Assembly (NCBI GenBank): GCA_911728455.2
Contig: OU452227.1
Location: forward strand, 19,856,110 to 19,920,109
Length of the DNA: 64,000 nucleotides
Direction of reading: 5' to 3'
Origin: Marthasterias glacialis
Lineage: Eukaryota > Echinodermata > Asteroidea > Forcipulatida > Asteriidae
The stretch's first letter is position 1; each line of letters begins with the position of its first letter. Below, one piece after another: positions 1 through 48,600 of this stretch. Below the pieces are notes generated by a model that saw only the letters and a program-made list of their open reading frames with translations, did not search any database and was not told the origin of the DNA. Both the position numbers and the translations under genes were made by a program.

Positions 1-1407
1 TTGCCTTGAAAGAAGCTTTAAGATTTAAGAAAATAATTGACAAGGTGTTTCCATCTAAAGAAATGTCGACAAACTTGGCTACCACTGCCTACAGCACTGA
101 TACACCAGCCATCTTGGTTGCTAGGGTCCAGTTACCATAGTGATGATAAACATACTGAATTCTGGATGATCAACCACAGGAACGTTAGCCATATGGGCTG
201 GGAACACACACAAAAAGTGGAATGGCTGAAGAAAAACAACATGTTCTATACGGACAAACGGAAACGTCAATGAAAAGAAAGAAGACAAGTAACAACTGAT
301 GGTCATGGTTATGAGATGATTTCTAGTTCTTCTAATGTAAAAAATGAAACAAGAATGAACACAGACTTACAAAGAGATACAAGAAAGAAAACTGACACCA
401 AATGCCAAGGACCCTGAAAAATGCATGACCCATCATAACATTGGACAAAATTTATGACTTTAAAGATTCAGGATGTAAATTGTGACTTTTTATGAATTGT
501 TTCCTAGAACACTTAAATTACCGTAACATTTTGTTTATTACCTATAAAACCGAACTTTAAAAGTATATGATTAAATTCTTCAAATAGCACTTTCAATGTA
601 GTAAGATTAATCAAAATCGCACTCTTACAAATACATGTTTTAAAACACCAGATGCAAACATCTTTTGTATTTAAAATCTAAAGCAAAAATTTTCAAGCAA
701 TTATTTTTTCACTAACAAAAATCCACTTTATTAATCATGCCAATGACAAATCATAAGCAATGAATAATATGGCATTTTTTGTATTAACTGACAAAAATGT
801 GTATTTTTAGTCAACTTTTCACGGCTGCTGGTGATGCTTTCAGACAGTTAGTTAGGCGGGTATAATGGACACTCATTCCATGTGAACCTGGGAGGCATTT
901 TCAGGATTTATTTGGGTGAAAATGGAAGCTTAAATGTTAAACAATTCAAAGCAATCGGCTATAATGGGTTTTTTCTATATTACTACAGTTTTTTAAAAAC
1001 AATTTCTAGAGTTGTTCCCTTTTTTCTTATTTTCTTCTTTTTTATTTGTCCAAGGTAAAAAACTATGTCAGCAACTTGTTCATAAAGTGTAGTTACTAAT
1101 CATGATGTGAGCATGGAAGCTTAAAACCTTTAATTTGTCTAAATGCAACTCAATACACACACACACGTTTGTGTTACATACGATCTGTATGGACATAGTG
1201 ACATAACCAGACATTTTCATTTTAAGGGGGAGTTTAATATCAAACCATTCATTTGTCATTTGTGCATTTTTTCGATCTCATTTTGTGGGGGCAAGAGAGG
1301 GGGGGGTGAGGGTTCTGGTTCCCCTTCCCCCTAGTTATGCAAATGATGGACTCTGTAATCCACTGTGATTGTGTAGTTAATAAGAAGACACCCTTCAAAC
1401 CGTTCCC
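1..1407. other. Myosin intron, left edge
   Basis: AT-rich intronic sequence. I see no exon, RNA gene or defined repeat. Confidence 0.6.
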
Positions 1408-1555
1408 ATGGGAGACTTTTGAGGACACTAGGTGGCAGCAGACTTACCAGGTAAATCCGTTGTTCTTGGGAAATGTGCGCATGCTCAGAACCGCGCAAAC
1501 AATGGAACTTTACCTGGTAAGTCTGCTGCCACCTTGCGTTTCCAAAGTCTCCCAT
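1408..1555. mobile_element. MITE family 1, copy 1 (148 bp, CTCF-like arms)
   Basis: Arms ATGGGAGACTTT...GGTGGCAGCAGACTTACCAG and the reverse complement close on each other with about 50-bp arms. ACACTAGGTGGCAG (1425-1438) matches the CTCF core at 13 of 14. Other copies: 11450-11595, 56556-56703, 60760-60905. No target-site duplication is clear. Confidence 0.85.
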
Positions 1556-2643
1556 TTTCCATTAGAACTTGTTTTGAGGGCTGGTTTTAGAGCGATACCT
1601 TAAATAATGGTCCTCACTTCCTTTTCAAGAAAATTCAATTTTCTAAATTGTGAAATTGCGAACTGCAAGAGGACAAAAGAGTGTCCACACAGTGTATGTA
1701 AATTCACATGTCTCAAGACCCTACACATGGGTTCTTTTGTTCCCGGGTTCACACTTGATACGTAATAGTTGCTCAGTTAAAAAATCAAGCAAAACAAAGC
1801 ATGTTGTTAAGTCTTTTTGGGGGATTTCTTACCCAACAAGCAAAGTCTACCATTAAAAAGTTCCTGATGCGAGGTGTTTTTGGAATTCCACAGACTTGGA
1901 AATGGGCCTTCGAATTGAAATGTTTCGCCCCAAAAGTATTAAGCGTGGTAAACGTCAAGTTTAAGGGTACCTTGTAAATGAGTGATATTTTGAGAAAAGC
2001 AAACAGCACACACGCACACACACACGCACTTTGTAATGAGATGGAACACATGTGGAATGATGCAGAAAACAAAAGAGGGGGCTGCAATGTCATTGGGAAA
2101 AAGCTCCCCCATGAGTCAGCTCCTGTCCATCCCATCATTCAGTTTGTTCAGTAAATCACCACGGCAACAGGAAGTTACCATGCCATGCATCAGCAAACAC
2201 TACAGTGCCCCATGTGCACAATCACAGCCATAGTGGACTTTACAATATTGGCCCTTTTATAAAGACTGTTATATTGGCCCTCGCAGTGCCATCGGCGCTT
2301 TTGCCCTGATAACAGTAAGGCCTTTTTTCTATTTTGGCCACTCAATTTCTGCAGTGCTTTCCACTAATCATACAATCAACATTGAAAGGTAAAAATATTT
2401 AACTGTCACATAAATACCAAATAAAACACAGAGCAACTCTGGTATCCTTTTTTAAGTTGTAGATGAAGACACTTAAACTTTCATTCCCCTAAAACGACCC
2501 AATCTTTTGCATCACTGAAAATTCATGTTTACTGTGATTGTGCAAAAAATATATAAATAAATAAATAAATAAAACCATGAGGCAAGGTAGCACAGCATAG
2601 ATTGGTTGGCAAGGGAACAGCAAGATGGTTAGTGGCTCAGTAC
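1556..2643. other. Myosin intron between MITE 1 and exon c22
   Basis: It contains a short (AC)n tract at about 2008-2029 and (AAAT)n at about 2550. No rod exon could be read here on the minus strand. Confidence 0.6.
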
Positions 2644-38821
<36,178 letters not shown>

Positions 38822-39298
38822 CTTGGTGAAGTTGTTGTGCTTCTCCTCGGTGAACGCTGTACTTGAGCAGTAATTCAAAATCCGGGGGATATCTTGCTAT
38901 TGATCAAGTAACGTCTTGAAGTTGCAGAAGCCGAACGAACCCTATAAATCCAAAACAAGACAAAGTGATTTATAAAGCCAAGGACCGGTGTTACACTTGA
39001 CTTATTATTGATTTGTCCACTGCCCAATCGTCTCCGCTATGGCGTGCAGCACCACAAACACTGTTGCCTGACTGCTGGTTGCAAAGCCTACTGTTGGCAC
39101 TATGGCGTGCCGCTTATGTCATAACATGCTTTTCCGCCTGGAATGCCCACACGTTTCTTATCACAGTGCCAGATGTCCGCGCACGCGCGCGGTGAGCAAA
39201 ATGCCCCAGGGAAAGCATTCCTGGGGGTTAATCAGAAGTTCGTGACATTTCTAAAGACTATAGCAAAAGTGAACCAAGGTTCGGCCGGTGCACTGAAA

Positions 39299-39308
39299 CC
39301 ATTTTAGG
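39299..39308. promoter_or_regulatory. Second CArG box in the myosin 5' UTR intron
   Basis: CCATTTTAGG matches CC(A/T)6GG exactly. First introns of muscle genes often hold enhancers; this position, between the last proposed non-coding exon and the start-codon exon, would fit. Confidence 0.3.
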
Positions 39309-39382
39309 GCTATAACGATCAATACACACATTCATACACAATTTTGTTTGTAGGGTCTACGGCAATCCAAACCCCTCCCCTC

Positions 39383-39575
39383 AACAAAAGATGGGGTGAA
39401 GGAAGGTTGTTTTTGATTTTAAAAAGGAGGTGGACAGGAAATATTGAAAGAAGAATGAACAAAACTTGAGTTTTTATTACACCAATGAGTAGATTAGAGA
39501 GAGGCGGGGTTAATTTTGGATTTGGATTTACAGACCCTTAAATGACTATCACTTTACAGAATCCCATGCAATAGA
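39383..39575 (+). repeat. Single dispersed copy of the 316-bp repeat unit
   Basis: GGTGAAGGAAGGTTGTTTTT, GGAGGTGGACAGGAAATATT and CACCAATGAGTAGATTAGAG match the tandem units at 48227-48965. Here the G run is only GCGGGG. It lies in the myosin 5' UTR intron. Confidence 0.85.
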
Positions 39576-40341
39576 CGATACCTGCCAAAGAAGGTAAGAA
39601 TTTTATAAACTAAGTTTTAGCATGAAGGGAGGAATTTCCTTCCTCGCATGTTTTTAGCATGACCGTATGGCCGCCATAGCTTACTTCAAGTTTTACTTTT
39701 GGCCTAAACTTCGTGAAGAATGTCCAGGTCTTAGCATACGCACTTCAGTGCCGTCAAACGAAACTAATTTGGTTAATCTCTCTTTCTACGTTAATCCAAT
39801 CTTATCATTCAACAGGATTAGCTTAACATTACAAGGGCTTAGCAAAAAGCTGTTTGCCGGCAATTACACACCCCACACCGCAGTGTGATTTAATGCCACG
39901 TATATTGTCAATTATTAACGAGTTTATCCAAGAAACAAACATGATTGTTGGTCATTTTTGTTTCTATCATTTCTTTACTTATAAAATTCTATTGTGATTC
40001 CTTTGTCGTTGCCGTGGACCTCAGCATTCAACGCCAATGGGCTCGTTGTCCCATCCGGTTCTTTGAATAGGTCTATCTATACTTTGACCGTTACTATTGT
40101 TTCTTTTTAAGGCCCCTAAGCTTCTAAAATAGACACTCGTAATCCAAAGTGTGCTTTAATTGTTAATTTATTACTCACGGAATTAATTTCAAAACTCACA
40201 ATTTCTTTCGTGTATTTCCAAGATAAACAATTAACAAATACATTTCAGGTGAAATTGGAATTTGATCAGAAATAAAAAGGAGTGATATTAGTTAATTTAA
40301 GCCCTTTTTTAATGAAAAATAATACCAAATTGTGTACATAC

Positions 40342-40412
40342 CGTTCAGAAGTGTACAGAAAGCGTGATGAAGAACGCAACCCGAGAGAGTCGTCTCAAAC
40401 ACAGAGAGCAGA
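40342..40412 (-). other. Mhc: Candidate second non-coding exon of the myosin gene
   Basis: On the minus strand a branch-point-like TTTGCTAACC stands about 25-30 bases before TTCGTTCGCAG, and 71 nt later comes GAACG|GTATGT, a good donor. The segment contains no ATG. It could instead be the start of a TATA-less transcript, since CCAATT lies at about 40490. It would join the exon acceptor at 38942. Confidence 0.4.
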
Positions 40413-40699
40413 CTGCGAACGACCAACCCCAGGTTAGCAAACCTCCCCCTATTACGCATCTCCCGTCAACTCATGTAACCCGCGTGCCAATTGGTCCACG
40501 CCCGGCTCCTCCCACTATGATTACTTCCCGCCAATCAGATGACGGGATAACCGGCTGATCTGGCGAAGTATTTGCATAAAGTGAGATGCTGGATAAGACG
40601 TGACTGACGTCAAAACCGCATCCTGAGGAATGTGGAAGGAATGTGCGACATGACAGGCATTCCCTCTGCGGGAGAGACTGGGACAGTTCTCCTCATTAC

Positions 40700-40738
40700 C
40701 TGCAAGTAGTATAGTCTCATGAACGTTATGCACGGACT
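40700..40738 (-). other. Mhc: Candidate first non-coding exon of the myosin gene
   Basis: A TATA box at 40764-40769 predicts transcription starting near 40738, and ACTTGCAG|GTAATG, a good donor, lies at 40699. Muscle myosin genes commonly start with a very short untranslated exon. If joined to the next proposed exon, the leader would carry an 11-12 codon upstream ORF beginning ATGAGACTATAC. The start position is inferred. Confidence 0.4.
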
Positions 40739-40763
40739 CGGGAGGGCTGGCTTTAGTACGCAA

Positions 40764-40769
40764 TTTATA
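40764..40769 (-). promoter_or_regulatory. TATA box, candidate myosin core promoter
   Basis: The minus strand reads GCGACTATAAATTGCG. It lies about 65 bases upstream of a good splice donor and on the correct strand for the myosin gene. TATA promoters are usual for muscle structural genes. Confidence 0.45.
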
Positions 40770-41212
40770 GTCGCCTACACATTTTGTTTTCTGCATGTAC
40801 AGACTGGAGATTATGAAGAAAGGACTAGGGTAGTATGGAGAATTTAAATCTCCACCAAATTAAGTAATTAACACCAAACAGGGTGCTTACAGTATTTATG
40901 ACATTTCTACATACATTCACTCATCATACAAAATGTGTATTATTTTCATATTATGTATTTACTGCGTACGTATAACCTACTATTGTGAACCTACTTTAGG
41001 CCTTGCAAACAGACAATAAAAATTATACCTAATACATTCTCGGGATACTATACAAATTATTATTATATCATACTTCGTAGCCCAATATAACAGAATTATA
41101 ATCGAAACTGCAGGCCCAAAATAAACCTAGGTGTTCAAGTTTTATGTACGTGCTGTGAAATTCTCCCAACCCTTGGCTGTCCAGGGTACGTCTGATGACA
41201 TGCACGCTCCAT

Positions 41213-41222
41213 CCATAAAAGG
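41213..41222. promoter_or_regulatory. CArG box (SRF site), CCATAAAAGG
   Basis: This is a perfect match to CC(A/T)6GG, about 445 bases upstream of the candidate TATA box. SRF/MADS binding to CArG boxes drives muscle genes across animals. A second perfect match, CCATTTTAGG, lies at 39299-39308 in the 5' UTR intron. Confidence 0.4.
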
Positions 41223-41898
41223 AAAGCTACAGTCAAGTTGACCTCTCTAAGCGAAGACAACCTCGCCATCTCGTGTAGGCCGTAATACCATACAGTAGGG
41301 AAAGCGGTTTGTGTGTGTGTAGAAGCAATTCAGCTTCAGCCAGGGGAACACAAATCGAGACGAACCCCAGGGCAGAGAGAGACGCATGCAAAACGCAAAA
41401 TTGATTACTTCCTTTTGTTCTGTGGTGGGTCGTCCAAAACCAACCCAAAATGGTGAGGAGCTAGCTGAAGAGAAAGAATGGACGGGGAGGCTTCGCCGGG
41501 ACTTCCTATAGCCGCTTTGCAAATCACGAATATCACCATGCTTACTGACTACCTTTCAGTCACCCTAGTTTTACAGAGTCACATTAAAGTGTCAATTAAC
41601 AACGACAATAATTGTATTCCATATGTTTAACGAAGAGACTTCATACAATTTTGCTCAAATAGGTTATTATTTAACATAAAAATTATCACTGTATTTGATT
41701 TTGCGTGATTACTGCTAAGCTGTGGTTTTTGTAAATAATTATTTCTGAGCTAGATAAATACCCTAAGTAGATTTGAACATAATTAATGGATGCAATTCTT
41801 GCCAATGCATCGTATGGCCAAGCATGGAGGAAGGAAATACAATAGTAGAACATTAGTGTTGCCCGAACCATAAACACGGATCCAGAGGAATTGAGAAT

Positions 41899-42006
41899 AC
41901 ACTAGAGGGCGCACTCCAAATTGTGTGGCACGCATGACATTTGCTTTAACTTTAAACCAATCAATACACTGTATGCAAGCTACAAAATGGCAGCGCCCAC
42001 TAGTGC
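41899..42006. promoter_or_regulatory. Inverted pair of CTCF-like motifs between the divergent genes
   Basis: ACACTAGAGGGCGC (41899-41912, plus) matches 13 of 14 positions of the CTCF core CCASYAGRKGGCRS. GCGCCCACTAGTGC (41993-42006) is a minus-strand match at 12 of 14. They face each other about 80 bases apart, about 390 bases before the MEI1-like ATG and 680 bases beyond the CArG box. An insulator role is an inference. Confidence 0.35.
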
Positions 42007-42395
42007 TGAACGTTTTTAACAAGCAGGCTCAAAATATAGTCCACATACACCATTCGTTTTTTGTTTTTTCTTCTTCAAATGCTTTGTTTTACAAACTTAA
42101 AGTCTATGGTAACTTCTGACAATTCTGAGGTTACCTTTGAAGCAAACTAAAATCGGTAAGTTGATAAATATCTGAACGACTGTGGTGCTGGGCCTGGCCC
42201 CTTTTTTCTCCTGTGTGCTCATGTGCTGTGCCCTTCTCTAAATTTATGTGCCGGACCGTACGTAGGCACCAGGGTTTAGGCACTGGACGGGAAAGGCCCT
42301 AAGGCAGAGTACTGGTCCGTAGAGATTTTCTGAAACCAACGATTCTAACCAAACATTATTTCCATTTACTTAAAACAAATCTTAAAAGGAATCCG

Positions 42396-42666
42396 ATGTC
42401 AGATCTCAGCCAACTTTCAGCATTTACGGCGGATCATGGTCAGCATGGACCAGAATGGATAGTCCCCGGCTCACGCCCTCAATCGCTCTTCTGTCTTGCC
42501 TGTACCACAGAGACTTTTGAAGACATCACATCTGAGGTACCCCTGGTGAGGAAGAAGCACCTCCTGGTAGAGCTCTTGAATGCCATCAACTCACATGAAC
42601 AGCATCTGTTGGACCTCCTAGCAGAAGACGGACGTGTGGCATGGCATCTGACTCAGACAGTCTTTG
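42396..42666 (+). CDS. MEI1: MEI1-like exon m1 with translation start (residues 1-91)
   Basis: ATG at 42396 opens MSDLSQLSAFTADHGQHGPE, then CLACTTETFEDITSEV and KKHLLVELLNAINSHEQHLL, ending TVF in phase 1 at TTTG|GTAAAG. The KKHLLVELLNAINSHEQHLLDLL helix is clearly protein-like. The 5' UTR length is unknown and no TATA box is apparent. Confidence 0.8.
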
Positions 42667-45600
42667 GTAAAGTAGAAACTGCCACCAAGAAACTACCATT
42701 CTTAAACAATTGTCTCTTATGCTTAAAGGCTATCATTAAATCATATTTTTAAAGCTACACAAAATTATTGAATAGTAATACTCTGTGGTTTTAAAAATTG
42801 ATACAAATACCAATCATATGGCCCATTACTTAGAGTTTCTTTTTGAAGCAGTCTCACCAAGAGATTACACAGTATGAAACTTTGTAAATTAAAAGATGCA
42901 TGTAGGCAACGTGTTCTCCCTCAATCATTGATGATTGAGACGTGTTTTAATTTGTGTTATTTTTATGTTTTCTTAAGAAATTGACAAAAGGCAGTTTATA
43001 ATGCTGCCACCCTCTTTTTTAAAGTGCCCTGTGTACAACTACAGTTGCGGATACTGATTGTCATTGATATAAAATGGGACTGGACTATTTTTCCTGCCAG
43101 CCTCGGTATGGCTACATTGGTTCCAATGTTAGGGGTCTAATAGAAGAATACGTTATTATAAGATCTAATGGTGTACTGTTGTTCTTCTTGTGTCCATGTA
43201 GGTCTCCTTGAAACATCAGAAGACACTCTCTCTGGTATGGTTGTAGAAGGTGAGTGTTGAGTTGCAGAAAGACTTTCGTCTTCAAAATACCACGCCCCTA
43301 AACCACTGCTCTCATATAGATCTTATAAGGGCAGCTGCAACCCCAAGTTAGCCCCCCCCCCCCAGTGGCGTAACTAAGGGGGGCACGGTGGGGGTGGGGG
43401 GACAAGGGGGGACGTGTCCCCCCAACTTATGTCTGTGCCCTCCCCCATTTGAAATCTGGACTTTTTAGATTGGAAATTACCAGAGTAGAATATTACATTT
43501 TTAAAGCTTTTATGTAGTAATTGCATTGTTTTTAAAACAATTTTTAAATTATTTACACGTAGACAGTGTATTTTTTTAAATTGTCACTTCAGATTATTTT
43601 ATAAAACATAGTAAACGGTATAACATAAGAGCACTGAAAGGGGCTTGTTTAGGAAAACTACAAATGGAAACTACAGTTTTAATTGGCCAAAAGTGCCCCC
43701 CACCCTGGAAAAAATGGTGCACCCCCTTGTGCCCCCTTAAAATGTTACCCTTGTTACGCTGCTGTCTGCAACCCTAGCTTGTACCCCACACACACAAATC
43801 CACTCACTGAATATTGTAGGTGAAATTTTTAGTTCTTTGCACCCAGTTGGCCCATTACATTGTTGTCGTCTTTGTTTTGTAACAAACTTTGCTAGACAAA
43901 ACACTCTCCACACTGATGTTTATTTTAATCAGTCATGCAGTTGACCGTTAATGGTTTTTGATACATTGAAAATCAGATTCCCCCCCCAATGAGGGGCAAG
44001 GGTTCTGAGGGGGGGGGGCTCAAAACCCAGGCCTTGATCTTAACCGTGGCCACCCAGGCCATTGGCCTCATGCCCCGTCGAGTTGGCCAGCATGCCCTTC
44101 AGAAAAAATTACACTGTCACTACCATCTTGGCCAACATGCCCTTGTACAATTTCTCTGATTTGGCCAGCAAAGACCTGCCCCCATTTTTCTTAAGATCGA
44201 GGCCTGACTGAACCCTTGCCCCCCCTTGCCCCTTCCCAAATGAGATAAAAAAATGCATAATATTTATACATAAATAGCCCCCCCCCCAATAGCCTCGCTT
44301 GCTCCCCCAAATGAAAATGTCTGGTCATGCTACTGACTAACCTAGACAGAACTGTTGAGAGCAAACAAGTTTTGCAAAATAGATTAAATCGTCGGACAAA
44401 CATTTGCAAAGAACCTGCAGTCATAAAAATGTTAATGGGAAAAAGGGTTTGAAAGAAAATTCCATCACAAAATCAATTCCATTATTGACTCAAAGAGAGC
44501 AAGAGGTCCAGGAAAATGTTAAAGTAAAAATAAAAAAGGTAAGGATTTTAGAACTTTCCCATCCCATCAAGTCAAATAATTTTCAAACTCCAGTGATTTT
44601 GCAGTTTGTTTAAAAACAAATTCATGCGATTTTTGTATCTGTGTGTTAAGGGATGCTGTCTTGTCATGTACCCATATATATATTTTGGAAAAATACACTA
44701 ATCAAATATTCTTAACGATGTCTTGATTGTCACTATGTCAAAAACAAAATCTGCGCGCTGCCAAGCTGAGTTTGTTAACAATTGTATGCTGATTCGCCGC
44801 TTAATCATCACTATGTGAAAAATGTTTTTAAAAATTCTCGCGCGTATTCGCCTCCATGTGTTTGTACACAAACCTATGTGTATGTGATCGAAACATAATA
44901 AATTTTCAACTTTACATACGGCATTTTATGATCCAATCAAATTCATTGATCGAGTGTCGTAGAGATGTCCTTAGTCCAAGTTCACAGATATTAGAAGTTT
45001 GAGATAGCAAAACATTTAAAAACTTCACTCCCCTCTGCCCACAGTGAGAAACTGGTACTGTGTATACGCAAAGTGTAATGTCAAACACGTACACAGCAAT
45101 AAGGGTTACCAACTCACTGAACGGATATCGTCAGTAGGACAAAAACAAAATGTTACTTTTGGGCCGATTTGCCGATCGGGGGTGTCTGTAACTCTAAAAC
45201 CGTCCAAAATTTTGATTTAAAAATCTCAGAATTGAAATCACACACGAAAATAACACTAAAACTGTTGAAACCTTAATTTTCCCCAAATGCCAATTCGTCA
45301 CTATGTCAAAAACAAGAAGGCATGCAGCCTGAAAGAAAATCCCATCCAAATGTTATGCCTCAACAACAACAAAAGGGGAGAAAAAAACACAATATAAAAG
45401 ATGCAACAATTATTTTTTGCTGCACACTATGTTTTGTCATCCAAGACCAGTGGCACAGCATTGTGATATGCCTCCTAAGAATGTGACCGATTTAAGTAGT
45501 CCCCTCACTTTATATGTTTTTTAATATAGTTTTGGTTCAACTGTGTTGCATGCTGAAATCCGAGGAGCTAGTGTGCTGTCTCCTGCATCAAATATCCACT

Positions 45601-48600
45601 CAGGTAAGCTAACTGCTGCTGCCAGGGTTCTGCCTGGAATTATCAGATAATTTTAAGGGATCTTAGACATGAACTTGTTACTTGTGTGGTATAGTACCTT
45701 GTGTGGTATAGTAAGTGGATGAGACATGTGGTCATCAACCTAGTGCGTCCTCTAATAGAGGTCAAAAGAAGGTCGCTCATTCACTGACCGTACGTACAAA
45801 GGTGTGCGTTTTCATTGTTTCATCATCAGTTTTTTCTCTGAGGATGGTCGCAAGATGTCAAATGCATAAGTTCGATACTGGACCACAAGACTGTTTAGTG
45901 GTCAACTTATGTAGTAGAATGAACCTTTGCCTGAGGCAAGTATTAAGAATGTACACATGAGCGTTTGAAAGAAACTAAAAAAAAAAAAAAAGGAAGGCTT
46001 CTAAGGAATGGCCAAGTCCAAGTCGAAATGAATGCACTCACTAATCAAGGCTGGCTTTGAATAAACAGTTTTTATACCTTGGAATATAGAGTGTGTATGC
46101 TGTGAGCAATTCTGACAACTCTTAGGAAAGAGTGCTTCATTCCATGCCTCCAACTGGCTGAACTGGTAACATTTTTCGAAGAGTTTTGGGTATGCCATGT
46201 GTGTCCATTTTTATCGGTTCAATATTGTGTGTACTTTGAAATGCAGATCTTTAGTACACCACCGTGTATAGTCCTACTTGTTTGAAGGAGATGTGCATGT
46301 GTGCTATACAAAACTGCAGGCCAGGAATTACATGGAGGCCACGGAGGCCATGGCCTCTGTTGCCCTGGTCTTGGCCTTAGTGCCCTTATAAGAGTTTCCC
46401 ATAGACTTTAAGATTTTCCAAATGGAAGTGCCCTTTGCAAAATATAAATGGCCTTGCCCGCTCAAAGATGAAATTCCAGGTCTGAAACTGGCAGAACTGT
46501 AAAAAAATGTCATAAGAGTTTTTTTGGTATGCGTTAAAAATTTATTGGTCCAATAAAGCATTTGTGACACGCATTTGTGTTCAGCTGCATTACTGAATTG
46601 GACTGGTAGAAATACACCGCATCAGAACTGAGTTATCGCGGCAATAAATTCTCTCCGAGCGTCCCAGTTGAAAAACTTCACCCTGAGCTGAGCAGTGACA
46701 TACTGAGGGAGTGATATGAAGGGCACGAATCTATATACGGACCTTAATTACAGTCGCTCAGCTGACAGTTGCGTTTCGACGCATGAGGAAGAAGGACCAG
46801 CTGGTCTCATTAGGGTGCTGCGGCGGCGGATGATATTCAAGGATGGAAATGTTAAGGGTGTGTGTGTGTCTATGCAACATACATTTGATGCCCTCTCGGT
46901 TTGACGGGGAGCTGATGAGGATTCGTGAATTAAAAATCTTCTTTTCACCCATTAGTTTGTTCATAAAACTCAGTTGTATAAATCAGACCTTTGATTTGTG
47001 AGGATTTGTCCTGATTTCAGGATTTTTCCATGGATCTCCCTTCATCTTCAGATTTACTTGAGCAAAGTGAAGATGCATTACAGACAAGAAAGGCATACTC
47101 TCGTGACGACCAATAATCTAGATTTCTATTTGTGGCGACGAAAAAGGTCTGTCAACCTCTAAATCAGGGATGAGAATTTTCAGACTTTTGTCAGAATTCA
47201 GGCCGTTGTCTGTCTGCCCGGTGACAAAATAACTGAAATATTTTCTCCAGAAATAAAGAAACCTGGCTCTTTGATCTACTTCTCTAATGGTGAGAATACT
47301 GTTCCCAGAAGCTCCTTGCAATCTCTTTCTCCAGGGGTTACAAAAAGTTTGAAATGCGATCATTTCAACATACTTCCTGAAGTTTTGATCCTATAAATTT
47401 CAGACCTTTTTTCGTCAGCAATGATTCTCACCCCTGCTCTTAATATAGCACCAAGGGGCTTCATCTTAAAGCCCCAGCTCAACATTGGTATGAAGAAAAA
47501 CATAAATGTTCGCAGATTTACATATACCTTACATGGTATAATGATGGAAGAAAACTTTCCTTGAAATATTTCTGCCTGAAGTTTTATCGTTTTTAAATAA
47601 TAAGTGAAATAATATCCAATATTAATTTTTCGTCTCAGTGATTCAAAAACTCATTCAAAAACTGCATTTTTACCGTTTTCTCGCAAATGAAACAACGAAA
47701 TGAGCTGACATTTTCATAGGTTGGTTTTATTACAAATATCTTGATCTGTGCAAAGAATGGAAGCATGTACAGTCAGCTTACCAATGTTGAGCTGGGGCTT
47801 TAAGATGAGACAGCTATTCCATTTTTGCAGGATAGTTACACTATTGTACAATCACATTCCTGATAAACTTGGTGCTGCCAGGGAGTCTATTTTTGACTGG
47901 GTTGGGGAAATACTTTGTGAATTCTCTTTACACAGCCCAACATAAACATGTGTACAGTGAGTCATTTTCAAGTTTGCTGTTCATGTTTAACTGGTGATCA
48001 GTTTCATTTTCTATGTTAACGTGGACAAACGTTTCTGGGTTGAATAGAATTGTGAAGCTCAGGGATGCGGTAGGATGGGATCATGGAGGCTTTCGGGCCT
48101 GATACTTTGTTCTTGTAAGGGCAAGGAACTTTTTTTTTTTTTAAATGTAGAGCACCTCAACGAGGGAAATGTAAATTTCTACTGAAACATTTCAAGGGGC
48201 ACCAAGGCAGTGGAGAGGGGCAGGGAATGCAATTGGCTTTAGCCTGTTTGTTGTACGGTTCAAATTGTGCATTATTTCAATTTGGCAACTAAAAATAAGA
48301 ACTGAGAGTTGGTTTATATTTTTCATGTATGTGGGGTGAAGGAAGGTTGTTTTTGATTTAAAAAAGGAGGTGGACAGGAAATATTGAAAGAAGAATGAAC
48401 AAAACTTGAGTTTTTATTACACCAATGAGTAGACTAAAGAGAGGCGGGGGGGGGGGGGGGGGTGTTAATTTTGGACTTGAATTTTCAGACCCTTTAATGG
48501 ATATCTCTTTACAGAATCCCATGTAATTGGCTTTAGGCTGTTTATGTTTTTTCTCACTCAGAGATGTTGTGCAGTTCAAATTGTGCATTATTTCAATTTG

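Noticed and set aside
1-2643. Further myosin rod exons left of 2644
   Set aside because: No minus-strand segment with heptad-like coding and splice borders could be found; the next exon must lie outside the window.
42120-42395. TATA box or initiator for the MEI1-like gene
   Set aside because: No convincing motif at a suitable distance from 42396; the AT-rich stretches are not distinctive.
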